Below, in pieces: positions 1-5,045 of a stretch of DNA of 5,045 nt (position 1 is the first letter of the stretch; each line of letters starts with the position of its first letter). The translations under genes were made by a program, and so were the position numbers. Source of the stretch: CAYRSA01 sp964494845 (GTDB taxonomy: Bacteria > Patescibacteriota > Saccharimonadia > Saccharimonadales > JAGQNJ01); contig CAZBSC010000038.1 of NCBI GenBank assembly GCA_964494845.1, forward strand, positions 1-5,045, in the 5' to 3' direction. Below the pieces are notes generated by a model. That model saw nothing but the letters and a program-made list of their open reading frames with translations, searched no databases and was not told where the DNA came from.

Positions 1-1821
1 AAACAACTAAAAAATTATCGTAAAAATCCAGGCTCGTTCAACTATGCTTCGGGCCGAAAAAGCTATGTATCATATCAAGCGAATGCACCAAGTTGCGGCA
101 AATCATACATAACAATGCAAAATGCTGCAACCGCTGCCCTATATAACTACACCCCATACCAGCCTAATGCAGCAGCACTAGCGAATCTATATGGGACTGG
201 TGATAGTTGTAGCGCGTATGGAAATCGAAACTTCTGGCGAATGTTCAACGATTGGTTTGGCTCCACTTCGTCGACTCCCCTTTTCCGTATTAATAACGGT
301 GATGCGGTTTATATATTAGGGTCCAACAATAACTACTACCACATCACATCGGCTTCAGTGCTCGAAGCCTATGGTTTAGGTAACAGCGTCAACAGGATAG
401 CAAATGCCGCAGGCAGCTACGTTTCAGGCAAAACCATGTCTGGAGACTTGCCGCCAATAGCAAGGTTTGAAGGTGACGAAGTTTACTTCATGAACTCGGG
501 CAAGCTTAATCACTTCACGTCCAGAAGCATGATGCAAGAATACGGTTACGATGTAGGCGAAGAAGCCTATCTTCCAGCCGCAACGAAAAGCTACTACACA
601 TCCTCTAGCGACATGCAGCAGGTTTCGTTACAATCTGGCAGTACAGCAATATACTATGTTGACAATGGCAAAAAGCGACATATTACCAGCCAGGATGCGT
701 ACGACAGCGGTAGTCCATCTTTCTCTTCCAGAGAGAAAGTCAGCCTCAGCCGCAATTCTTTGTCTTTTGTAGGTACGGGTGCGCCGATTTTAACAGCCAA
801 TAAAATCTTGCAAAGAACCAATGATGGTAGTTACGCTTTTTGGGATGGTAGCTCTGTACAGAACATAAATAAAAAAACAGCACTAGAGCTAGGCCTAAAA
901 CCAGAATATAAAGCCAGTAGTAGTGTTATCAACCAGTTGTCCCAGTCTGGAACTACGGTTAACAAATTGGTTAAAAATGCTAGTGGGAATCTGTACTTAT
1001 TAGATAGCAAGAAGAAATATCTAGTATCACCTTCTGATTTGTCGGAAATGGGGATGACAAACTCTTCTTTCCAACTAACTTCTGATGGCCTACTGAGTAA
1101 GGTTAAGGTTACTAAAAACTTTTCAAGAGTAGTTAAAGTAGATGGGTCCAGTGCCGTTTACTTAGTAGCCGGTGGCAAATTACGCCATGCTCTAGACAAA
1201 AATGTATTTAGCGAACGAGGGTTATCAATAAACCAAGTAATAAATATTAATGTACGATCTGCGAGCTTATTGCCGACTATAAGCCAAAAACTGCTTTCCT
1301 TGGGTACTTTGTTCAAAATTGCCGGTAGCAACAAAATATATTTAGTCAACCAATTAGACAGCAGCCTTTACGTGCCTGGCAGGGTGATGATGCAAGAGCT
1401 TGGCCTGTCTGGTAAACCTGTTATTACCCTATCTACATCTCAAGTGTCAAGCTACCCTAGAGAGGGCAAGCTAGGCTATTTTGTAAAAAATGCTTCGGGG
1501 TCAAGTATTTGGCTAATATACTCGGGCAATAAAAGAGCATCAACATCTGCTACTATGGCAAATTCATCTAATTACAACTTGGATTCGGGCAATTTACCGG
1601 CACTTCATAGCAACCTAATAAGTAGGTATAGCAGCCAGAGCCCGCTGACTAACCTAATAAAGGCGACTGACAGCAACAAAATATACAACGTGCTGGCAGG
1701 CCGAAAGCGATGGGTCACCAGTGCGACGGCCTTTAATACCCAAGGATTTTCGCGTAACAACATCAGGACTCTCTCGCCGGGCTTTCTTTCTGGCCTGCCA
1801 ACTGGTTCAAGTATTAATTAA
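1..1821 (+). CDS. Secreted/surface repeat protein, 5'-truncated (C-terminal 606 aa)
   Basis: The frame is open from base 1 and ends at TAA (1819-1821), so the start lies outside the window. The ATG at 115 is internal, because conserved sequence (Y-x-x-N-P-G-S-F-N-Y, then A-P-S-C-G-K) precedes it in frame. Residues 1-90 form a conserved module containing ATAALYNYTPYQPNAAAL, GTGDSCSAYGNRNFW and DWFGST. From memory this module occurs in exported Saccharibacteria proteins and in actinobacterial proteins often labelled hemagglutinin. Residues 94-606 are nine repeats with a core like VYLV-x-GGKLRH. The visible part is rich in Ser, Tyr and Asn, has no membrane segment and only two cysteines (residues 32 and 70), which fits an extracytoplasmic protein. 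The signal peptide and any catalytic domain would be in the missing N-terminus. The C-terminus, LPTGSSIN, lacks a sortase LPxTG motif, membrane helix and basic tail. The role is inferred: cell-surface adhesion or envelope binding. Coding status is near certain; function is not. Confidence 0.9.
   Translation, partial: KQLKNYRKNPGSFNYASGRKSYVSYQANAPSCGKSYITMQNAATAALYNYTPYQPNAAALANLYGTGDSCSAYGNRNFWRMFNDWFGSTSSTPLFRINNGDAVYILGSNNNYYHITSASVLEAYGLGNSVNRIANAAGSYVSGKTMSGDLPPIARFEGDEVYFMNSGKLNHFTSRSMMQEYGYDVGEEAYLPAATKSYYTSSSDMQQVSLQSGSTAIYYVDNGKKRHITSQDAYDSGSPSFSSREKVSLSRNSLSFVGTGAPILTANKILQRTNDGSYAFWDGSSVQNINKKTALELGLKPEYKASSSVINQLSQSGTTVNKLVKNASGNLYLLDSKKKYLVSPSDLSEMGMTNSSFQLTSDGLLSKVKVTKNFSRVVKVDGSSAVYLVAGGKLRHALDKNVFSERGLSINQVININVRSASLLPTISQKLLSLGTLFKIAGSNKIYLVNQLDSSLYVPGRVMMQELGLSGKPVITLSTSQVSSYPREGKLGYFVKNASGSSIWLIYSGNKRASTSATMANSSNYNLDSGNLPALHSNLISRYSSQSPLTNLIKATDSNKIYNVLAGRKRWVTSATAFNTQGFSRNNIRTLSPGFLSGLPTGSSIN
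280..1818 (+). repeat. Nine tandem ~57-residue degenerate protein repeats
   Basis: Nine copies of one motif start near 280, 457, 622, 808, 970, 1129, 1309, 1480 and 1654. The spacings are 59, 55, 62, 54, 53, 60, 57 and 58 codons. Core: hydrophobic pair, a polar turn with G/S/N, then (V/I)Y(L/hydrophobic)(V/hydrophobic), a GK(K/L)R-like turn, a second strand ending in (I/V)(T/S)S, a short helix-like stretch ending in G(L/Y/F), and a linker ending L-P-x-G or similar. Clear copies are VYFMNSGKLNHFTS, IYYVDNGKKRHITS, VYLVAGGKLRHAL and IYNVLAGRKRWVTS; copies 4 and 8 are the most diverged. The last linker (LSPGFLSGLPTGS) finishes the pattern, so the array ends with the protein. Divergence at the DNA level indicates an old duplication. 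The motif is not the LGFP repeat. Each unit suggests a two-stranded hairpin, so a propeller-like or solenoid fold is possible but inferred. Confidence 0.8.
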
Positions 1822-1823
1822 TC

Positions 1824-1852
1824 ATCACAGCTCCAAATTAACCTTCTGTGAT
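1824..1852 (+). terminator. Inverted repeat after the surface-protein gene, weak terminator candidate
   Basis: ATCACAG (1824-1830) and CTGTGAT (1846-1852) are perfect 7-bp reverse complements with a 15-nt loop, starting two bases after the stop codon. A T-rich stretch (ATTTTT at 1859-1864) lies six bases past the stem rather than directly after it, and the loop is long. This is at best a weak intrinsic terminator and could be chance. Confidence 0.25.
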
Positions 1853-1868
1853 TGGACAATTTTTCCGC

Positions 1869-1874
1869 TATACT
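1869..1874 (+). promoter_or_regulatory. Candidate -10 element (TATACT) before the gap
   Basis: TATACT matches the sigma-70-type -10 consensus at five of six positions. No convincing -35 box lies 16-18 bp upstream (CTGTGA at 17 bp); TTGGAC at 1852 is only 11 bp away. If used, transcription would begin around 1881, about 6 nt before the ATG at 1887, giving an almost leaderless message. The same hexamer precedes the gene at 4747. Confidence 0.3.
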
Positions 1875-1886
1875 GTTAGTCATAGT

Positions 1887-1929
1887 ATGTTTTCTAGACC
1901 ATTTAATGCATTTAAAACAAAAATTCATC
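1887..1929 (+). CDS. Candidate N-terminus of the gapped membrane protein (14 codons before the gap)
   Basis: ATG at 1887 opens MFSRPFNAFKTKIH and runs into the gap. A short basic, aromatic stretch like this is typical before the first membrane helix of a GT-C protein; the complete homologue on the opposite strand has a comparable basic start before its first helix. No Shine-Dalgarno sequence is visible upstream. In-frame GTG (1848) and, in another frame, TTG (1852) are alternatives. Continuity with the gene at 2030 is inferred, since frames across 100 placeholder Ns mean nothing. Confidence 0.35.
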
Positions 1930-2029
1930 NNNNNNNNNNNNNNNNNNNNNNNNNNNNNNNNNNNNNNNNNNNNNNNNNNNNNNNNNNNNNNNNNNNNNNN
2001 NNNNNNNNNNNNNNNNNNNNNNNNNNNNN
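1930..2029. other. Assembly gap, exactly 100 Ns
   Basis: A run of exactly 100 N is the customary placeholder for a gap of unknown length. No reading frame can be carried across it. It hides the beginning of the following membrane-protein gene. Confidence 0.97.
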
Positions 2030-3199
2030 GAAGCAATCAAAAATCCTTTCTTTCTGTATCATTATTTGCTGAGCTTTCCGTATCTAATATTCAACTTACT
2101 GCCTGGACCATATATTTTCTTGAGGTTTATTAATGTAGGACTTGGGATTGCTAGCTTGTACATGGTCTACATTATTGCCAACCAAATGAAGATCTCGAAA
2201 CTAGCCCGCAACCTGAGTCTATTTATGCTGTCTAATACACTGATGTTTGTGTTCATATTTTCTGCTGTCAGCTATGATACCCTGTTCATTTATTTATCTC
2301 TAGCTGGCACCTATCTATTACTTAAACTCCAACAAAAAATCACTGCTAAACGGCTGTTGTTATTTGTGGTGCTGGTAGCGGCAGGGATTTTTGTAAAAAT
2401 AAACTTTTTGCCTATTGCAGCGTTACTCATAATTTTGTTTTTTGTGCAATATGCCAAAACGGTGCCCCGTGTAACTCAAAGTTTTAAACGAACTTTCTCC
2501 GAGAACAAGAAATTGAATATTTTGCTGATTGTCATGCTTGGTTTTCTATTGCTGCTCTTCGCGCAAAGATATGTCGGAAATATTGTTCATTATGGGAAGA
2601 TGGTACCTGACTGCGACCAAGTACAGTCATTTGACTACTGCATGAAGAATTCCATATTCCAGAGAACACAGTCACTAGCTTCATCCAATAACCAAGAAGT
2701 TGGAGTCAGTGCTGTTTCTTATATACTAATTTGGTCGAAATTAATGGCGCAGAGGACATTCGGGATTTATGCACACCACATTCGATTCCCTGGCTCGAAT
2801 TTGATTGTTGGGTGGGTTTTCGTAATGGCTATAACTGGATTTATTTATTTCGCTAAATTATGGAAGCCAAAGGACAGAGCTGTTGCTACAGTTACTGTCA
2901 TTAGCTTGTTTTATTTAGTTGCGCTAATAGCGCAAAACTACTTTCAAACATATAAAAGTTCATTCAATATAGAGCTTGCAGTTCATGGACGATATGCTTT
3001 TAGCGTGCTGCCTTTTATATTTTTAATAATAGCCCAATATTCTTTAAAAGGCCTACGCAGCGGATTATTAAAATTCTTGTATATATTTTCTACGCTAACA
3101 ATTTTTGTTTTTTCTGGCTTGCCAACCTATCTACACAGATCCGAAAGAACTTGGTATAATCGTGGAACAAAAAATATAATCATACACAATAAAAACTGA
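2030..3199 (+). CDS. Polytopic membrane protein, GT-C/DUF2142-like putative glycosyltransferase, 5' end lost in gap
   Basis: The frame is open from the first base after the gap and ends TGA followed directly by TAA, leaving 389 residues. The TTG at 2066 is not a credible start: in-frame sequence before it (EAIKNPFFLYHYLL) is the conserved N-P-x-x-x-Y block of the family and there is no ribosome binding site. About nine or ten hydrophobic segments alternate with basic loops. Landmarks: N5-P6; R32-FINVGLG after helix 1; AVSYD (79-83); a long polar loop (about 183-230) with C195 and C204; and HGRYAFSVLP (319-328), resembling the G-R-Y-x-x-P element of DUF2142. The usual acidic catalytic loop between helices 1 and 2 is missing with the N-terminus. 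The known role of GT-C proteins is sugar transfer from polyprenyl-phosphate donors outside the membrane; substrate unknown. It converges with the next gene, 18 bp apart, and looks more AT-rich than its neighbours. Confidence 0.85.
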   Translation, partial: EAIKNPFFLYHYLLSFPYLIFNLLPGPYIFLRFINVGLGIASLYMVYIIANQMKISKLARNLSLFMLSNTLMFVFIFSAVSYDTLFIYLSLAGTYLLLKLQQKITAKRLLLFVVLVAAGIFVKINFLPIAALLIILFFVQYAKTVPRVTQSFKRTFSENKKLNILLIVMLGFLLLLFAQRYVGNIVHYGKMVPDCDQVQSFDYCMKNSIFQRTQSLASSNNQEVGVSAVSYILIWSKLMAQRTFGIYAHHIRFPGSNLIVGWVFVMAITGFIYFAKLWKPKDRAVATVTVISLFYLVALIAQNYFQTYKSSFNIELAVHGRYAFSVLPFIFLIIAQYSLKGLRSGLLKFLYIFSTLTIFVFSGLPTYLHRSERTWYNRGTKNIIIHNKN

Positions 3200-3217
3200 T
3201 AAACTATTGGCTTAACA

Positions 3218-4651
3218 TTATTTCTTCGCTTTCTTAGTCAAAACAAATAGAGATGTCGACAATATTAAAGTTCCTATAAATATCATAATTAATAAAGCTA
3301 TCGGCAGTAGAGAATAAACATTATTATCCAAGCTAGCTCTGTATATTGCCCTAGGTCCACCCGATAACCCCAAAACGCTTGTGCCGGCGATAATTATGAT
3401 CGCCAAAGCAGCCACCTGGCCACGAGTCTTCTCGAATCCAAGTAGCCCATAAGATAAAAATAAACTGAAGGCTAAAATGGCAGGAAGCATATACCTAAAA
3501 TTGATTGCCCCGTAGCCTATGCCAAACTTTACTTGGACCATAAACATTCCAAGTGCGGACAAAAATACCAGGGCAATAGCAACTGCCCGAGCTCGGTCTT
3601 TGAAAAATTTGCGTATTTCTTTTTTGCTCAGGCGAAGATATGTCGACCCAGCCAAGCTAGCAATAGTGACCGAAAGCGCAGGGAAAGGTGAGTAATTAGC
3701 GTAGAAGAATCCCCACAAACGCATACTACTCAGAACATCAAATAACGACTTGTGTTGCCTGCCGCCAGTGTAACCTGGGGGTGAACTTTTGAATAAATTG
3801 CCGTTAGTCTTATAGTTCCAAAAATAGTAAAACCAACCAGAAGCCAAACAAACTAGTATAAGAATTATGGCGCTAATTACAGTGCCCTTAATAAGTTTTT
3901 GCTTGGTTGTTTGCTTGCTGTGCATAAAAGAGGCTATAACTATGGCCAAGAAGTTTATAAACATAAATACCATATAAGGTGCTTTCGTTAGCATGCCTAG
4001 CACCGACAATACTGCAACCCAAATTATGTATTTTTTCTTTAGGCCACTTTTTAGTATTTTATAATTTGCAATCAGTGAAAGTGTAGACAGGGTCACAAAA
4101 AGCGGATCGATAGCATAGTCCATGTTTAGTCTCGCAAAACGAAACAACAGCACCGAAAATGCCGGAACGGTTATAGCGAAAAGCTCTTTTCTTTTCCCGC
4201 CCAGCAGCCACCCCGCCCAGGACAAGACGATAATGCACCCTATGCCGAGCAATATGTTTATTGCCCTACCAACAGCGATTGCAGATTGCCATTTTCCCTG
4301 TTTCAATAATGGCCCCACAAACGGCGCATGTATAGCGTAGAAAAGTGGTGGATTGGCCGATTCGCCCTGCTTTTTGGGGCCTGTTAAGTCGGTGAATGGT
4401 TTGTATTGCACACCATCATACCACCGCGGAATGTCGTGGTTGTATACACGCCAAACGTAGTCAACATGCCTAAAAGTGTCTCCTCTGCTATACCAGGGAG
4501 TTGTCGATGATACGATGCCAGCTGTCCCGACATATAGCAGTACAACACTAAAAAATCCCAAGACGAATGCCTTTGGGAACTGCCATTTAAATAGTCTGAA
4601 TTCACCCGTAAATAAGCTATCGAATATGCTTTTTATCTTGGCGCCATTCAT
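3218..4651 (-). CDS. Polytopic membrane protein, GT-C/DUF2142-like putative glycosyltransferase (477 aa)
   Basis: Complete gene with TAA stop at 3218-3220. I chose the ATG at 4651 over the TTG at 4660: an AAAGGA sits 11 nt before the ATG but only 2 nt before the TTG. The protein has about 11-12 membrane segments, the first at residues 27-48. Helix 1 is followed by a large outer loop with RGDTFRHVDYVW (56-67), which fits the acidic catalytic loop of GT-C enzymes (candidates D58, D64), then NPPLFYAIHAPF (100-111), GRAIN (128-132), RLNMDYAIDPLF (174-185) and FRYMLPAI (386-393), cognate with the R-Y-x-x-P element near the end of DUF2142 and GT39-type proteins. The tail is basic (TKKAKK). Expected role: transfer of a sugar from a lipid-linked donor at the outer membrane face. 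Order of landmarks matches the convergent gene on the other strand, so the two are probably distant paralogues. Exact family and substrate are not determinable by eye. Confidence 0.9.
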   Translation of the reverse strand: MNGAKIKSIFDSLFTGEFRLFKWQFPKAFVLGFFSVVLLYVGTAGIVSSTTPWYSRGDTFRHVDYVWRVYNHDIPRWYDGVQYKPFTDLTGPKKQGESANPPLFYAIHAPFVGPLLKQGKWQSAIAVGRAINILLGIGCIIVLSWAGWLLGGKRKELFAITVPAFSVLLFRFARLNMDYAIDPLFVTLSTLSLIANYKILKSGLKKKYIIWVAVLSVLGMLTKAPYMVFMFINFLAIVIASFMHSKQTTKQKLIKGTVISAIILILVCLASGWFYYFWNYKTNGNLFKSSPPGYTGGRQHKSLFDVLSSMRLWGFFYANYSPFPALSVTIASLAGSTYLRLSKKEIRKFFKDRARAVAIALVFLSALGMFMVQVKFGIGYGAINFRYMLPAILAFSLFLSYGLLGFEKTRGQVAALAIIIIAGTSVLGLSGGPRAIYRASLDNNVYSLLPIALLIMIFIGTLILSTSLFVLTKKAKK

Positions 4652-4662
4652 ACTGTACAAAA

Positions 4663-4668
4663 TCCTTT
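4663..4668 (-). promoter_or_regulatory. Ribosome binding site deciding the start at 4651
   Basis: On the minus strand AAAGGA lies 11 nt before ATG (4651) and 2 nt before TTG (4660). Two bases are too few for the ribosome, so the ATG is favoured even though its spacing is slightly long. Confidence 0.55.
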
Positions 4669-4707
4669 CGGTTGCTCAGTGTCTTAGGTTATTTCTTCTC
4701 TGCCTTT

Positions 4708-4713
4708 ATTCTA
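4708..4713 (-). promoter_or_regulatory. Candidate -10 element (TAGAAT) for the minus-strand membrane gene
   Basis: Read on the minus strand, TAGAAT matches the -10 consensus at five of six positions and would start transcription about 50 nt before the ATG at 4651. The hexamer 17 bp upstream (AACACT, 4731-4736) is a poor -35. The spacer would be almost exactly filled by the inverted repeat at 4714-4729. Confidence 0.25.
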
Positions 4714-4717
4714 TACT
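4712..4717 (+). promoter_or_regulatory. Candidate -10 element (TATACT) for the gene at 4747
   Basis: TATACT matches five of six -10 consensus positions. With a 17-bp spacer the -35 would be TTATTT (4689-4694), a weak match. Predicted start of transcription near 4724 gives a leader of about 23 nt. It overlaps the inverted repeat that begins at 4714. Confidence 0.35.
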
Positions 4718-4729
4718 ACTATCGTAGTA
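4714..4729. promoter_or_regulatory. Perfect inverted repeat TACTAC-TATC-GTAGTA in divergent promoter region
   Basis: Two 6-bp arms are exact reverse complements around a 4-base centre. The repeat lies between two divergently transcribed genes, overlapping the rightward -10 candidate and sitting in the spacer of the leftward one. It could be an operator for a dimeric regulator or a small hairpin at the 5' end of a transcript. A 6-bp arm in AT-rich DNA can also be chance. Confidence 0.35.
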
Positions 4730-4746
4730 AAGTGTTCCCTGTACAT

Positions 4747-5045
4747 ATGAAAAAACAAACTGATTCGAAAACGCCAATTACCCAGCCAGAAATCGAGCGC
4801 GCAACTCTCAAAAACTTATTTGTTCTTCTGAAAAAAGGCCGATTTGTCGAAATAGCAAAAGTTATCCGAAGGCGGACTCTAAACAGCTTAAAAGCTATAA
4901 AGCGACTAGTTAGAAAAATCTGGGGAATAATTTATGACTATCCGCCAATAAAATATTGGCGAGAACAAAGAAAGTTAAATAGAATTTTGTTGGACTATTT
5001 TGGCTATTCTAACGATGAACAAAATAATAAAAAAAGAATCAAAGT
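4747..5045 (+). CDS. Unidentified basic protein, 3'-truncated (first 99 aa)
   Basis: ATG at 4747 opens a frame that stays open to the right edge (99 complete codons plus two bases). I do not recognise it. The first 20 residues (MKKQTDSKTPITQPEIERAT) are polar and likely flexible. Residues 20-60 are strongly basic and probably amphipathic helices (LKNLFVLLKKGRF, VIRRRTLNSLKAIKRLVRKIW). Then come IYDYPPIKYW (62-71), REQRKLNRILLDYFGY and an Asn/Lys-rich stretch. There is no signal peptide or membrane helix, so a cytoplasmic, possibly membrane-surface location is inferred. Basic helical leaders of this kind precede the catalytic domain in some envelope glycosyltransferases, which would suit the neighbour, but nothing visible proves it. 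GTG at 4732 is an in-frame alternative start; neither start has a clear Shine-Dalgarno sequence. The gene is divergent from the membrane protein at 4651. Confidence 0.75.
   Translation, partial: MKKQTDSKTPITQPEIERATLKNLFVLLKKGRFVEIAKVIRRRTLNSLKAIKRLVRKIWGIIYDYPPIKYWREQRKLNRILLDYFGYSNDEQNNKKRIK

Noticed and set aside
115..117. ATG as the true start of the surface-protein gene
   Set aside because: Thirty-eight in-frame codons precede it without a stop and encode sequence in keeping with the same conserved module, including one of its two cysteines. No ribosome binding site precedes the ATG.
1158..1349. Minus-strand 63-codon open frame inside the surface-protein gene
   Set aside because: It lies opposite well-conserved repeat units, has no ribosome binding site or recognisable product and is a shadow of the real gene.
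1801..1818. LPTGSSIN as a sortase LPxTG sorting signal
   Set aside because: The motif needs one residue between P and T followed by G, then a hydrophobic helix and basic tail; none is present. The LPxG-like ending recurs as part of the repeat linker.
2066..2068. TTG as the start of the gapped membrane protein
   Set aside because: The frame continues upstream to the gap and contains the conserved N-P-x-x-x-Y block; there is no Shine-Dalgarno sequence before the TTG.
1818..2133. Short open frames reading through the N run on both strands
   Set aside because: They exist only because Ns do not create stops; the gap size is a placeholder so these frames have no meaning.
3200..3217. Bidirectional terminator between the convergent genes
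   Set aside because: Only 18 AT-rich bases separate the stops and I found no stem of useful length on either strand.
4658..4660. TTG start three codons upstream of the ATG for the minus-strand membrane gene
   Set aside because: It is only 2 nt from the AAAGGA, too close for initiation; the ATG at 4651 has a workable spacing.
4122..4727. Three 72-83-codon open frames overlapping the minus-strand membrane gene's 5' half
   Set aside because: Their products have no domain-like character, they lack ribosome binding sites, and they overlap a complete, well-supported membrane-protein gene.

Overview
The window reads as a piece of the cell-envelope region of a small-genome Patescibacteria (CPR) bacterium, most likely Candidatus Saccharibacteria (TM7). 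This placement rests on three things. The first gene has a signature I associate with Saccharibacteria and some Actinobacteria surface proteins (ATAALYNYTPYQPNAAAL, then a GDSCSAYGNRNFW block). Base composition is moderately AT-rich. No in-frame TGA occurs in roughly 1,570 sense codons, which argues against the UGA=Gly code of Gracilibacteria and Absconditabacteria. The lineage call is from memory of protein families, not from a search.

Layout. (1) Positions 1-1821, + strand: the C-terminal 606 residues of a secreted or surface protein whose start lies left of the window. A short conserved module with the protein's only two cysteines is followed by nine degenerate repeats with a period of about 57 residues. 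(2) Positions 1822-1929: a short intergenic stretch with a 7-bp inverted repeat, a -10-like TATACT and a candidate ATG. (3) Positions 1930-2029: exactly 100 Ns, an assembly gap of unknown true size. (4) Positions 2030-3199, + strand: the 3' part of a polytopic membrane protein of the GT-C / DUF2142 kind, whose start is lost in or just before the gap. (5) Positions 3218-4651, - strand: a complete second polytopic GT-C-like membrane protein, convergent with the previous gene and only 18 bp from it. (6) Positions 4652-4746: a divergent intergenic region with a perfect 6-bp-arm inverted repeat over the candidate promoter(s). (7) Positions 4747-5045, + strand: the first 99 residues of a basic, soluble-looking protein of unknown function that runs off the right edge.

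How they may work together. The two membrane proteins look like distant paralogues that could transfer sugars from lipid-linked donors on the outer face of the membrane, for surface glycan assembly or protein glycosylation. The repeat protein is a plausible exported surface component and conceivably a glycosylation target, but only proximity suggests that. I see no RNA genes, CRISPR arrays, mobile elements or tRNAs. The region is mostly ordinary envelope biology. Its most distinctive parts are the regular nine-repeat array and the unidentified gene at the right edge.
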